Source: Blattamonas nauphoetae
Taxonomy: Eukaryota; Preaxostyla; Oxymonadida
Assembly (NCBI GenBank): GCA_033064195.1
Contig: JARBJD010000234.1
Location: 54,582 to 118,581, forward strand
Direction: 5' to 3'
Length of the DNA: 64,000 nucleotides
Part shown: in pieces, positions 1-12,642 of the stretch
Numbering within the stretch: position 1 is the stretch's first letter
Layout of the letters: every line of letters starts with the position of its first letter
Notes under the pieces: generated by a model
What the model was told of the DNA's origin: nothing
Databases searched by the model: none
Seen by the model: only the letters and a program-made list of their open reading frames with translations
Translations under genes and position numbers: made by a program

Positions 1-512
1 TCCATCGAAAAGCAACTTGATGGGAACTGTCGGCATGAGTCGTGTTCACTTCAGCTTGACTGCTATTCTTGTCTGGTGAGAGAGAAATTCTGAGAATAGC
101 AGGATTGTTGTCAGATGTTCAAAATAAAGATGAACACAAAAACAATAAACACCTTGAATTGGCTGAACAGTAACAATTGTCGAATCTGGCTGAATAGCTT
201 GTCTGATTGTGGAAGAAATTTGAAAAACAGTTTGAAAGAGTGTATTAAGTCAAACTGTGAAAGGAAGAGCGACTGGACGCGATTGGAGGAGAATGATTGG
301 AAGATCAAACCATGTTGTTTCTTTTTCTCGTCACGTCAACAAGATTGTTTCTCAGCGTTTATTTTCTGAAACGATCATATGGATAAAAATCGTGAAATGG
401 AGGCAAAATGGAAAAAGGACGCTTCTGTCAGCGTTGCAGTTTTGCCTTCCCCACTGTAAGAACACGGTATTCTGAGAAAAACCTGAAAAATTAATCGCCT
501 TGAATCCCCCCA
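1..512. other. No gene recognised
   Basis: Short overlapping reading frames occur on both strands but none has a recognisable domain or consistent composition. The segment lies downstream of the protein kinase gene, whose stop codon is at 513-515, and may hold its 3' untranslated region. Confidence 0.5.
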
Positions 513-2920
513 CTACATCCTCTGCCCAAACTGCGGTTGAGGCGGAAAGCCATATTGTGTATTCTGATACGATGGCTGAGATATGATCTGTGGTGGCGGG
601 CATTGGATCTGCGGCTGTTGCGGATATTGCATCTGCGGCTGTTGGGGGTATTGCATCTGCGGAGAGGGATATTGTGGGTTCTGATAAGGCGACTGATATT
701 GCGTCTGAGGCGGGGACTGAATGTGGGTCTGCGTCAATCCCTGCTGAACACGAACTGTACTCCCCATCGCTGAGTACGGACTCACAATTTGGGGCGACGG
801 GACGAATGCTGTCTGGGTGAGTGTTGGAGTGGGAGTGAAGGGAAGAGGGTTGGGAGATTGGAGCTGTGGAGTTGGTGATGGTTGGATCTGATAATTCCTG
901 TTCTGCATGAGTTTGTTGATGTCCAGTTTTGGGTGCGTGTGGCCGGGTTGTCGGAAGTTCGGGGAAGACATGGTGTTGACTAGAGTCAAATTAGGCGCCG
1001 TTTGGACAAGGTTGGATATGACAGGGGATGGCACGGCTGGGGAAGGCAGAGTATTATAGGAAGCTGACAGCGAAGTGGTGTTAGTGATGGGAGTGGGCGG
1101 AAGTGGCTGCGGGAGCGATAGTCTTCGATTTGCGAAGTCGATCGGATGATTCGGGACAGGGCTCGAAGGAAGAGAATTCAGCGCTGTTTGCTGTAATTGT
1201 GTTGTTGTCATGCCAAGGCCAAGCGACACTGTGCCCACATTGGGAGCAAAAGAAGGAGCAGGGGCTTGTCCAGGTTGGGAAACAAATTGTTGTGGGCCCG
1301 GTTTTGGCTTTGGCTTCGGATTGGCGGGACGAGGGATGTTCATCGTGGTCTTGCTCGAAGTGCGGGTCAGACTGGGATCTAGTTCCCATTTAAAGAAGGT
1401 TTCGGTGTTGGAATAACCAGGGGGAGGGGTGAGGGTGATTGAGGGGTCGGATGGGGGGAGATTGGCGTGTTCTTCAGCTCTGCTGTCTTCAGGGACGAAC
1501 TTATCGATCACTGCGTGTGCAAGCTCGTTGATTCTTGGGTAGGATAGGAGCTGGGCAGTGAAGGGACGTTTTGTGTAATCCTGGAGAGAGCAGAGGAATG
1601 ACGATGAGAATAAGAAAATAAGAAGGAGAATCAAAGGAAAACAAGTAATGCAATGCAGAAAATGGAAATGAACGCTAAGACTGCGTTTGCTGACCTTTTG
1701 GAGACACCACGAGATCACACTCAACAATTCCTGCGAAAAACTCACGTGGCTCATTGCTAATTGATGTGCGGCTGCCATCTCCCCATGCAACTGAGAAAGA
1801 GCGCTTGTTGTCCACGGAGCCTTTCCATACACCATTCGGAAGACGACGACACCGAACGACCACACATCCACACGTGAGTCATATTGCGCTTTGTTGTCTG
1901 GATCTAATGACACGAGCTCAGGCGGCATGTAAGTGCTGAGAGGAAAAGAGAAAGATCGTGAGGTACGGAGAGAAGAAAGAGAAAGTGAGGGAGAAAGATG
2001 AGATGTGGGATGAAGAAGGGTGGGTGATTAAAACAGACTATGTTCCTTTCAATGCGGTCATAAACATCTCGTTTTCTTGAGTTTGGTTGATCTGCCGAGC
2101 TTCTCCAAAATCGCCTGAGGCAGAGAAGAGAGTTCACGAAAGACGATGAGGAATGGAAAAAAAGAATAATGGACGACAATGAGAAGAGAAGATAAATGAA
2201 CACTAAATATTGGACAAGATGGCAGATGAACGCAGACAGATTGTCAATTTCTCCTTTTTGGGATCGATCATCACGTTATCCGTTTTGAGATCACGGTGGA
2301 TGATGTCCATCTTGTGAGCAGCATGCATGCCAATCAGTATTTGGGTGAGGAACGACCAGATAGTCTGAGAGGAGGCATTACGAAGAGGTGAGAGACGAGT
2401 TGAGAGGAGTGACAAATGAGAGACAATAGAACAACATGTGACGATGAAAAGGTGTATAAGGAAATGAAGGATTGGGGAAGGACAAGATATTGACCTCCTG
2501 GTCAAGCAAAGTCAGAAATGAGGATTTGGCGAGAGAATCGACTGGTGGCACACCTGTTCGTCTAAGACGAGTCCATTGTTCTGAATATCGGTAAGAAATG
2601 CACTAAGCGCAGATCCTTCGATGAATTCCATCACAAGATAAAAAAAGTCTTCAGTGATCTCACATTCAATGAGTCTGGTCGCAAACGCAGTTTTGACACC
2701 CATAAGACATTGAGTTTCTCGCTGGAACGACTCAATTCGATTCGGTGTCTTTTCAATCTTTTTGATGGCATATATTTTGGATTCACGCTCTGCAGAGTAG
2801 ACTTGTCCATTTGCGCCACTTCCCAGCATTTTGATGATTGAATCTGATATATTAGTATAAATTTGGGAAAAACAAACACGTGTTACCGTTAATGACAAGT
2901 TCTTCTGGTTCGCTTGACAT
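513..2920 (-). CDS. Serine/threonine protein kinase, six exons, Pro/Gln-rich tail
   Basis: Exons on the minus strand are 2920-2887, 2843-2554, 2364-2238, 2114-2039, 1935-1695 and 1580-513, joined by GT-AG introns whose phases all agree, giving about 611 aa. Kinase motifs appear in order: the glycine-rich loop [10 protein letters not shown], the ATP-binding lysine in YAIKKI, the catalytic loop HRDLKTDN, the metal-binding DFG, an activation segment ending GTYTYMPPEL, and [12 protein letters not shown]. It should be an active cytosolic Ser/Thr kinase. The catalytic domain fills about residues 12-290. The remaining 300 residues are low-complexity, rich in Pro, Gln, Ser and Thr, with tandem QYPQQPQ-like units at the end, probably disordered. 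Two exon junctions fall inside the DFG and PPE motifs, which supports the model strongly. The substrate and subfamily are not evident. Confidence 0.9.
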
Positions 2921-3966
2921 GTTTGTCTGACAAAGATGTGGATCCACCCTTTCTTTGGAAATCAGAAAAATAAGTCTATCTCGAAAACCGATGTGAAACT
3001 GAAACTCATTCTGGTAATCTGATTGATATGTGACCGCAACTAGATTACAAGATGTCTTCCTCTACAGAATTGTATTGATGAAGAAAAAACAACCGAACAA
3101 TCACAGAATTAGAAACTCCAAAATAGTACATTGTCATCTGAAGTCTACCAGAATCATGACTCAATATTTTGAGATCATTTCTTTTCATCGATGAACAGCA
3201 GTTCTGTCTTCTCTCTGTATGTTTCACATTCCCAAAATGCCAAGCAAACTGGTTTCCTCCTCCCAGTGGAGACAAACCCGTTCCTGTTGGCGAGAACAAT
3301 GGCACTGAGCTGCCAAAGCAGACTAAGTAAGTTGTGTGATTGGAATATCTCGATGATGCACAACTATGATTCCCTGCTTCCATTCATCTTTCATCTGTTT
3401 TGATTTATTCACGCTCCCTCCTCATCTCATCTCTTTGTCTCCTTCTTTTTCCGTCTACAGGTTGCCTCAGTGGATTCCTCACATTTAATTTTTCTCTTTT
3501 GACTCGATTCCTCGTGATTATGAAGGGAGCTTCTGTGGTCTCTCCCCTTCCATTATTGCACCATTGATCAATGTTTTGTTAGACCCCAACATGTTTATTA
3601 GATTATTGTGGATTTTCCAATCGTTTTCTTCGTGTATACAAGCACTTGTCGTTTCAATCAGTTCTTCTCAGTTCCTCGTTTCTACCAGATACATCACACA
3701 CTCATCCCATGTCATTTGTCTCTGTTGTCGTCCTATTTATTGGGATCAACTATCTCAATTGGTGTATTCCTTCATAAACGGCTTGTCGGACGGTTCTCTC
3801 TAATCACAGAAAAAACCCTTTCGCGTCGCTGATATCACCAAATTTCTCTCATTTCTCATTTCCCCCACCCCTTCACGTCATCGTCGTGTGTAAATTGCAG
3901 AAAGAAGAATAATATTCCACAAAAGAGCGAGAGTGATGATTTGTTGAAGTGTCCGATTTCCAGTTT
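2921..3966. other. Intergenic, T/C-rich, no gene recognised
   Basis: Between the kinase start and the left inverted repeat at 3967. The stretch 3380-3870 is pyrimidine-rich on the plus strand. No frame carries a recognisable domain. Confidence 0.45.
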
Positions 3967-4101
3967 ATAGATCCACTCAAAACCCGGAATTTCTCCTAAA
4001 CCCGGAACATGGGGGTTGAAAGATACATATTGGGCAAACTAAGAAAAAAATAAAATTTGAGAATTATAGACCGACGCAAATCAGAGAAACCCTCAAAATA
4101 C
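3967..4101 (+). repeat. Left 135-bp inverted repeat
   Basis: Begins ATAGATCCACTC and ends CCTCAAAATAC. Its partner is 9026-9160 in opposite orientation. Confidence 0.85.
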
Positions 4102-5900
4102 CTCTTTTGGACCTGTTTGAATCAGGAGAACTGGTCATATCTTCACAACCTGTGAACCGATTTTGATGAAAATTTTCACAAAAACGTTTTTTTGATGAAA
4201 CGAACAATTTGAGAAAACATTGGAGAAAAAATGCTGGATATTTGGGAAAATAGAAAAAAACCCATATTTTTCTCGAGAAAAAAGTCTTAGAAAAAAATAT
4301 CTTTCATTTTTTGAGCAGCTTTTGTCGAGATGTTTACGATAACAATGCACTTTAACATCATCGGATAAACACGCAACTTCGGGAAAACCCGCAACTCCAG
4401 ATTCAAACAACTGAAGTCACCTCAAGCGTTCACATTTTAGGCATCCGGTATGGACCAATATTGCATTCAAAATCCACATTTATACCTCTAAATTTGGTGT
4501 CATCATCTCACAAGTTCTCATTGTGGGACGATTTGAAGATGAAAGTGAAACAACTTGTTCCGCACGTTGCTTTGGAGGAGGAAGCGTGCTGCCGATTGGG
4601 AAATCGATTACATAACAGTAGTCATCCAGAAAACGATCCGATCGTCAACAGTTATCTCGAAAGAAAAAGGGGACAATTCGAAGACCTGGCTATCGTCTCT
4701 GGATGGATCGGAAAGTTCGGAAATTTCATTTTATGAAATAACGATTAGCGAAGACCTGTCAGTTTTGGAATCAGCAGTTTTTCTAACCAGTTTGAGCAGA
4801 CAGATCGACGCGAACTGGAAGAAGCAAAACCTACTTAATCTTGCGGCATTGGCAGCCAAACATCCCTTAACGGCATCATCAAACACACACTATGATGATT
4901 TTGTTCTGAGCCATCCGATCGCTGTGTTCGCCTGTGATTGTGTGCTTGTGATTCAACAGTCGCTGCAAGTGCTTTTCATCTCCTTCGAAATGCCTCTTTT
5001 CAACGTTCATCTCTTCGCTCTTGCTCGCTACCATAGCCCAACCAATTCTACCTCCCATACATCGTCAAGATCGCACTCCCAGTGAAAGACTGAAATCGTG
5101 TTCATTTTTTGCGGTGAGCGCAGCCTGTTTTGCATTCAGACCGGAGTCGTTCAACAAATCTACTTTCCTCATGTGTGGACGACAATGGCACTGACCACAT
5201 CCTCCTTCTCAACCCACACTCTGAACGGCTACGCTCACCTTCTCCTCTCCTCGAACAGCACCCAATTTACCGCCAATATGGAACGAAAAACACACAACCA
5301 GATCCCTCTTGTGGACCTCCTTCTTGTCTCTTCGCGAATTTGGACCCAGAAAATGATCGTGGGGTATCGAGACAGACGATGTCACAAAACGACGAGATTG
5401 GAGTGTCGTCATACGGCCTGCTGGATCCAGTCGCCTTTGGGGTGGCGTCTGAACACAAAACAATCCTGTTTACATCAATCAGGTGTGGGTTGGTTCAAAT
5501 CCGACATCGAAACTAGTTGTGCTGCCAACATCTCGATACTCTCGTTCGCAGTCGATCTCACCAGAGCTGATGTCTGCAACAGAAGAAACACAATCGTTCG
5601 TCGTTTCTCCGATGGCTCCGACAGCATCGAACAGCGTGACATGGACACCTCCCGTCGCATCCTCATTGTCAGTCATTCTCAACTCTCTGCGGGAAACACG
5701 AGACCACAACAACGCCACATTTAAACGGAAAGCTGCTCGGAACAAGTCTGACGTCGAACTGCCACGCAGACACACAGTCGTTCAGACATCAACAGAACAT
5801 GTGCATCCACGATTTGACGGTCAGTGTACGAACCATCCCTTCTTCTCGATATCACTCTCACCGTTCTCGTTTGTACTCTCGCAGTCTGTGAATTCTGCCT
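4102..5900. other. Interior of the 5.2-kb segment, no clear gene
   Basis: Several overlapping frames of 60-208 codons exist (for example plus strand 4555-5085 and 5098-5724) but they switch frame, show no domain I recognise, and look like decayed coding DNA. The left part, 4102-4440, is AT-rich and contains AACCCGCAACT-like motifs. Confidence 0.4.
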
Positions 5901-5945
5901 TCACGATCAGCGACTCTGCTGTCACAAGATCCGCACATTCAATCT

Positions 5946-8110
5946 TTATCGCTCCTCGTCCACTGTTGTCTTGAATGTCAGCGAATTGAGTGTCAGTGTA
6001 TTGGAAGCAATCATCACACTCACTTGCTCTGTGATGCTGATTGAATGAGTGTCGTCTGTGCGAGGAGAGATCGACGAGTCTTTTGTGGACGTGGCTGTCA
6101 AATCCAGGTTCAGATCTCCTGAAAGCAGAACTGCCATGGATTCTCCTTTCAGGTTCGACAGCGACGAGGAGAGAGAACGGCACGGCAGATGGGGATGTCC
6201 ACAGAGTGCATGGTCAATTCCATTCGCATCGTCTTCAATCAGTGTCCCTCCTTCGTAAATGTTGAACAGATACGCAATCCCTCCACTCAACCCATTCTTT
6301 TCTGAGAACGACCACAGCTCAAGTTCCGCTGCGGTGAACACACTGCCCGACGGCAACGAAAGTCCACTCCCAACAACACTCGTCTCGTTGACCAGCCCTC
6401 GTTTGTCAGCTGCTGTTCGGATAAACATGCTGTGACCCGTTTTTTCTGTACCAGCTTTGTTCTCTGTTGAGTCGGTCCCAAACACCAGATTGCTCAGAAC
6501 GAACGACCCTTCAACTCCCAGCGAGGACACATCAACAAACGACCCTCCTCCAACATCATCTGACGAACAGCTAGCGACTATTCCTGAAATCGACACAGAT
6601 CCTGTTCCCGCCACCTTCACCTGCATTCCTCCTCCTTCCCCACTCGCTGAGCATCCATCAAACAAGGAATCAACAATCGTCGCTCTTCCTCCACTCAGAA
6701 CACTCACATGAACTCCTCCTCCTCCCAGACTCGTTCTACATGACGACAACTTCGTGTTCGTCAGCTCCAACTCTCAGCCATCATCCTCTCCACAGTTCGA
6801 GATTGTTACTTCGTTTGTCACATCTCCAATCTTCAGCTTTTGTTCGTTCTTCACAGTGACTGCGATTGTCGATGCAGCTGCGGCATTCGAAGTGTGCGAT
6901 GATGGTCCTGCAACAAAGGTACTCCTTGTCAGTGTCAGCGTGTCCTTTCCTGAGATCAGTTCCGGCAGAAGCACAGATCCTCTAGTTTGAGCCAAAAGCG
7001 ATTTCACAAGCACGTTTCGAGTGTTCAGATCCAGTCCTGTCATCTCCACACTTCCTCCTTCCACTTTCAGAACATCTGCGTCGGCTGATGAATCTGCTGA
7101 CTCCAGAGCGATCGAGCAGGATGTCAGTGCTGTCGATCCGAAACTGACGAGCTTCCTCCAATCGGTATGTTTGTCAGGATCAGATGTCCAACCGCTGTCA
7201 GAATTACCTTTTCTCGTGTTCCTTCCACACCCTCCATCTTCGGATTGTCCATTGTGATCGTCTGGCCTTCTCCAGCCACCAGCGAGCCGCCAGTCCACAC
7301 TCAACATGATCATCCCCATCGTCGTTCACTGCCAGCTCCTCTTCTGCCGATGTGTGGGGATACCAATAATACACCAGACTTCCTGCCACCCCGTTCATCT
7401 TCCCAAAGAACAGATTCCGTTGCGCACGAGTGAAGGCAACTGTGTTCTTTTCCGGTGTATACTGCGCACAGAAAAGCTTCAGAGGCTCCAACTTCGACCC
7501 TCTGACTCCAATCCATGCGATCACACTTATCAAGACACTGACATTTTCAACTCGCGTCTGTCATCTTTTGGCTGAGACGATCCACAAGTCGTTTCTGTCT
7601 GTCGGATGTGGAGGCGATGGACAGTTTCATTAATCCGATCAGACAAAACAGCTGACTCGCTCGCGATTGAGAAACACATCGCTGAGATAAGAAGAATACA
7701 CTCGCCTGGGCGCCCCTGCCTCTCTCCACTCACCGATCCACACGCCAGAATCGATGCTAGAAGGTGGATGCGTTCTGCTGTTGTATCTCACCGAACGGAA
7801 CTGCGAGGCGATTCAGTGATGCTCAACGACGACCGAAGATGAGAAGACAGCGAGCACGTCGAAGCGGCATCAACATAAAGAGGCGGTGGACGGTGATCAT
7901 TCACTCTGCTTCACAATACTCGCTGATCGAGAAGACAAAAACACGAAAGAGCTCAGCGAAAGCGACTCTCCCTCGTTCGTCAAGAACGTGTCTTCGCTGT
8001 TTGGCAGCGAGAAGCGCACAAATGTCCACAGGCATAGCTAGATCGAGGAGAGAATTGTCGAGGATAGTGTGGTTGGGAGATGTCTCAAGATACGAAAAGT
8101 CAACAATGTG
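5946..8110 (-). pseudogene. Decayed beta-helix (Pmp/pectin-lyase-like) surface protein
   Basis: Minus-strand frames carry repeated units typical of right-handed beta-helix surface proteins, with SLFDGCSASGEGGGMQV and IVASCSSDDVGGGSFVDVS as examples. The longest stretches are 7319-6774 and 6770-5946. They share one reading frame interrupted by a single TGA at about 6776, where the alignment of units suggests a tryptophan codon once stood. Upstream the frame shifts near 7220, and the N-terminal part near 7800-7850 resembles the copy at 38133-39100 (shared SITESPR). Such proteins are normally secreted or membrane-anchored. Here the gene is broken and lies wholly inside the 5.2-kb inverted-repeat segment. 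Confidence 0.65.
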
Positions 8111-9025
8111 AGGACCACTTCCGATGGAAATGCGAGGGAAGAGGGAACTGATGAAGCTGGTGACAAAGGAGGACTTCTTCGCGAGAATTGCTTTCCAATC
8201 TTGGTTTGGGTGAAGTGTTGGTTGCCGCTCTATGGATTATTCTTCATCTTTCTCAGTTTTCCTATCCATTCTTGTTCTCCCTCATCACTCTCGTCTTCCT
8301 TTTTCCTTGTCTCAGGCCTCAAAATCTCACAATATCTCCATACACGTCTCCATCGACATGGCCATCTACATTCTCAACTTCGGTCAGATCGAACAGAAGT
8401 CTGAAGTGGTGATGCAGAAGAGGCTGTTCAATTCCTCTCGCATCAGCTGTTCCCCGACACAGCGATCATCTCAAAACAATCCAAACAGCCTCTGAGCACA
8501 TCTGTCAACTCACCGCACTGGAGACAAATACGTTGAGAAGCTGAAGCAATTATGGAGGAAATCAAGAAAGGAGCAGAGCCAAAGAACAGGAGAAGGAGGG
8601 AGAATCGAAGAGAAGTGAACAAAGAAGAGATGAAAAGAATGAAGAAGGAGAGAACAAGGAACGAGGGAGATTGAGCAACAAGAAACGAAAAGATGGAATG
8701 AGATTCGCTAATTCTCTCATTCGACCTTCCACGATTTCAACACACTTTTCGAGTCGTTTTTTTTATGGTCGTGATCTTGATCAACCACACATTCTCATTC
8801 ATTTCATGAGATTAAGCGTTCTCCAGAACAGATTATGATGAAATAACGGCGAAATAATGATGAAACTTGGAATATATCGAAATTTTGGGCCCCGGACACA
8901 AGTTGCGGGTTAATCCGGAGTTGCGGGTTAAATCGAGTACGTTTATTTGGTGCAAAACGGATGGCTGGTTGTGGAGAAACGATCCAAAAAAGTTGAGAAA
9001 AATGTAGGCATTGTTGCTGTATACA
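8111..9025. other. Right interior of the 5.2-kb segment
   Basis: A purine-rich stretch at 8540-8700 and a plus-strand frame at 8340-8495 suggest a remnant of a coiled-coil-like coding region, with a possible intron ending CAG at about 8315. No family is recognisable. AT-rich DNA follows up to the right repeat. Confidence 0.3.
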
Positions 9026-9160
9026 GTATTTTGAGGGTTTCTCTGATTTGCGTCGGTCTATAATTCTCAAATTTTATTTTTTTCTTAGTTTGCCCAATAT
9101 GTATCTTTCAACCCCCATGTTCCGGGTTTAGGAGAAATTCCGGGTTTTGAGTGGATCTAT
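9026..9160 (-). repeat. Right 135-bp inverted repeat
   Basis: Reverse complement of 3967-4101, ending GAGTGGATCTAT. The flanking base composition changes at its outer edge. Confidence 0.85.
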
Positions 9161-10600
9161 TATTCATATTGTGGAGTTGTGTCGTGGTTCAATCTGTGAG
9201 ATTTCGACAGTGCCGGTATTTTGCGAGAGTTTAGGGTGCTCATTCCGAATACTGCCTCTTGGACCGCGTATTCCCACCCCACATATGCAGACCTTTGAGA
9301 TTGATCTCATCGATCTCAGCTTTTTCGATCTCAAAAAATAACTAGTGTTCAAATTCTCATAAAACTCGAAATATCGAAGTAAAAGACCCGCTATCCGTGT
9401 AGAATTTTGTTTATAAGCACTTTCATTGAAATCTCGAGATGGGCGATTCTGAATGAAAACTTGTTTTACACTAATGTGCGTCACCAAAAATTATTTTTTG
9501 CCCAATTACCGTTCACCTGTGTAATAGACAGAAAACAGGAAAATTAGTGGAATTAAAGTTCGATCGCGTTCGATATCGTCATTTTTTGTTGAAGACAATT
9601 GTGCACACTTTTTATCACAGAACAAGTTCAAAAAGAGATAAATGATGGAAAACGAAGGAAAAAGCTCATTCTGTGTGAAAGAACCAACACAAGATCATCT
9701 ATTGGAGAAAAAGTCACAAACTGTTCGAGGAGACATATTCAACAGACTTGATAAGATTAGTCTTGGAAATTTCAGAAAGTATCCGGACGATGCGGTTTGT
9801 GATAAATTGTGAAGGAAAAACGAGCATGAGAGGAACTGTAGCAGTGGGAGGAAGATCGAAAAGAGTGAATCGAATTTGACGGTTTACAACGAGAAATTGC
9901 TGAAACAAAAGGAGAAATAGAGCGAAAACAGTCCAAAACGTTCAATCATGCGATTCTTGAGAGATCCTTATGGCTCCTGAGATTTGATTTGCGACGAGAC
10001 AAAAAAGTGCTGAGTTTCAGCACATGAGAACAAAAAACAATACATACAGTCTGATCTACATCCAATACGCTGGTTGAGACGGGTCGGATCATCTAGATTC
10101 ATAATCAAATAAAGTTGGATGGTGAGAAGGAGCCTGAACTTTGAATCGGAAAGATATCACGCGAGAATGAAGAAAAGTTGAATATCAAACCTTTATGATG
10201 TCGATAGTGGCTGGACCTGTGAACTGGGAGGATTTCTGGGAGATCTTCAACTTCAAGACGAAAGGGAGACGCATGCAAGTTTTGATTTAGAATCGCCCAG
10301 ATGAATCGTCCCACAATAATTCTTCATCCCGATCCGATTGAAGAACTGGATGAATCACGCTTGTTTATCCAATAATTTATTAATTCCACCGCGACAGATC
10401 TCCTCTACCATTTCTCGACGATTATTTCTCTCTTAGAGTGATTTATTCAGCAGCTTAACATTCGTTGTTTAATTGTATTTTAGTCTTCGAGATTTCTTCT
10501 CTTTATCACGATTTTCAGTCCTATTTAGACTTGGTTGATCTGTCCTTTCCAATATTTATCTCTTTATTTCCATCTCTCTCAGATAATCTGTCAGTGACCA
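9161..10600. other. Intergenic, no gene recognised
   Basis: AT-rich with only short frames. Around 9270-9340 the plus strand weakly resembles the C-terminal end of the helical-repeat pseudogene at 12643-14315 (PTPHMQTFEIDLID against TPIHMCRPLIHEIN), including GATCTCA motifs, so it may be a small fragment of that family. Confidence 0.35.
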
Positions 10601-11353
10601 GTGAGATCTCAAATGACACTTCGAAGCCGCCTCTCGAATGACCCCAACTCGTTTCTGCGGACTCTCCTCGTATGTTGGGAATGCGCTGATTGCTGGTGCA
10701 GGCGAACAGATTCTGAAAGCACCTCCAATTGTCCAGAAATGGTTTGCTCTTTTGGGTTCGTCGTTCTCAACGCGGCTGTCTTTGACTGTCCCATCGTCAA
10801 CCGTCCTCTCTCCAAACAATTCCTGGTGTCCCTGAACAACACATTGTGACCAGATTATCTTTCCCATTCTCGACTTTTCAACCATCTCTGAAACACTTCT
10901 CGTTTTACTTGTCGAAATGGGATGCACTCCGCATTCCCGCCATTCTACAGCCACCTCCGATCTGTTTCATGATCATCCAGTCCGTTGACTATCCACTCAG
11001 TCTTATATCTCGTTCCTGCAACCAAGCCCAAACAGCCATCCGATATCAAAGAATACAAACAACTCCAGACGACTCTGTTGGTCAACACAAGGTTAGCTCT
11101 GCAACTAACATCGTCAGAGATGGAACAACTTGTTGCGCAACATGTTTCGGCCGTTCAACAGCGAGCTCACATTCCGAAGCGAATAGGATTGTCATCAGGT
11201 CCATCAAACACCTCCATGATGCCGATTCTGGACAATACCCAAGTTTGACCATCAATGACCGGAAAGCAAGGATCGGAAGCAATCCACGAGGAGATGTTAA
11301 GATGACACTTTTTGAAGGCTGAATGATCCCTCCGATTTCTCGTCCTTTGGACT
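10601..11353 (+). other. Possible coding remnant, unidentified
   Basis: Plus-strand frames at 10638-10835 and 10846-11322 have coding-like composition but change frame and show no recognisable domain. They may be upstream exons of the frame that follows. Confidence 0.25.
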
Positions 11354-12490
11354 GTGCATGCGTTGAATCATATTTACCGACGATTAGGAACTCCATCACG
11401 CCAACACTCCTCCAAACGAGCTCTCTTCTCAACACTGTCGTCGCTCTCTTCATATCGCCGTCCATTTCACTCCAAACGACAGAATGGAGCCCCAACTCAG
11501 GTTGTCACTGTGCCGTCCTTGAACAACCCCACCTTCACCCTCGATAAGCAGCACAGCGACAACGAAGTTTTAACCAAGATCTTTCAGAAGCAGCATTTCA
11601 AACACAGGACGGACAAGGTGGATGAGGTCGACTGGAACTTGGCAAACGAAACACTCTTTTCGACAACACCGAGCCACTTCATCCGTCTCTTCAGCCAGCA
11701 CGAAGCACATCGCCCAAAGCAACACACGAAAGGAAAACACCGACTGCGCAGATGTACACGTCACACACGCACCTCGCAAACCCAAACCAGTCTGAGAACG
11801 ACACGGTCAAGCGACATTTCAAACACAACCCCATTTCCTTCACAACAGTTGGAGTGGTATAATCCAAACATCGAGCCGTGGCAGAGTCTCAATGACAACG
11901 TCGACAAAGGGGCGAGGGAAGCTGAAGAGAACCTGCGGCACATCGAAACTGAAGTGCTCGACGAACTCGCAGTCGACGCTGTCGACACATCTGTCGCCTT
12001 CGAGCAGCAACTGCGGGAGAGCTCCTTGCGAGACGTGGTGCTGAAGATGAAGCAGTTTCTGAAGCAGTCGTCGATTCTCATGCCGACACTCCCCAAAAGC
12101 GACGCTCCTCAGCCGTTCCTTCTCCTCGCTCGGCCGAAGTTAGAGTCGATGCTCTCGTCAACCACCAATCTGGAGAAGACACTCCCACAGAAGAGTGCAA
12201 CCACAACGAGGCCGACCACAGCCATCGAAGCCGCAGCTCCAGCAGACGATGGAAGAAAGGCCGAGAAACAGACCAGCGACTCACACGATAAGCTGAAGCT
12301 GAGCAGGCAAACGCAGAAATTGCGCAAAGAGGAAGTCAAGTTTGTGGAACATGCGAATGATGCCGAGAGCGAGCACTGGGGGATGGAACAGGAAGATGAG
12401 GAGGAGAGGCTGCACGGAATCGACGAAAGCCATCTGATGAACACCAGGAATTCAGCAACGATGCAGAGGAATGCCGAGATCATGACGTAG
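11354..12490 (+). CDS. Hypothetical protein, charged and Lys/Glu-rich C-terminus
   Basis: Open frame of 378 codons, the longest uninterrupted one between 9.2 and 12.6 kb. The first 150 residues are basic and low in hydrophobics. Residues 180-240 (acidic, with EEQLRESS-like runs) and 290-375 (KLKLSRQTQKLRKEEVKF) look helical or coiled coil. No transmembrane segment, signal peptide or family is recognised. The first exon may lie upstream, since the frame begins without an obvious start context. It could equally be a fragment of a larger decayed gene. Confidence 0.35.
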   Translation: MHALNHIYRRLGTPSRQHSSKRALFSTLSSLSSYRRPFHSKRQNGAPTQVVTVPSLNNPTFTLDKQHSDNEVLTKIFQKQHFKHRTDKVDEVDWNLANETLFSTTPSHFIRLFSQHEAHRPKQHTKGKHRLRRCTRHTRTSQTQTSLRTTRSSDISNTTPFPSQQLEWYNPNIEPWQSLNDNVDKGAREAEENLRHIETEVLDELAVDAVDTSVAFEQQLRESSLRDVVLKMKQFLKQSSILMPTLPKSDAPQPFLLLARPKLESMLSSTTNLEKTLPQKSATTTRPTTAIEAAAPADDGRKAEKQTSDSHDKLKLSRQTQKLRKEEVKFVEHANDAESEHWGMEQEDEEERLHGIDESHLMNTRNSATMQRNAEIMT

Positions 12491-12642
12491 CATTGGCCAA
12501 CACGACAGACAATCTAAAGCAAAAGTTGAGTGGGTTTTCCTCTTTTCAGTGTTTATTCTATCACACTACAACCATTTCGCTTTTTCAAGATTCTTATTTT
12601 GACTATTTGACACAACATTGAGACAATTATAGATACGCTTAA

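Larger units (their letters stand above)
3967..9160. mobile_element. 5.2-kb segment bounded by apparently identical 135-bp inverted repeats
   Basis: The 135 bases at 3967-4101 recur as their reverse complement at 9026-9160; I saw no mismatch reading base by base. Inside each repeat, AACCCGCAACT-like motifs recur (4369-4400 and 8900-8935), as subterminal repeats do in DNA transposons. The interior holds a decayed minus-strand beta-helix protein gene and no transposase I recognise, so the unit would be non-autonomous. No convincing target-site duplication was found. Identical long repeats imply recent movement or gene conversion. A simple inverted duplication is the alternative. Confidence 0.65.

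Noticed and set aside
537-1416. Plus-strand proteins opposite the kinase tail
   Set aside because: They are shadows of the Pro/Gln-rich minus-strand coding exon.
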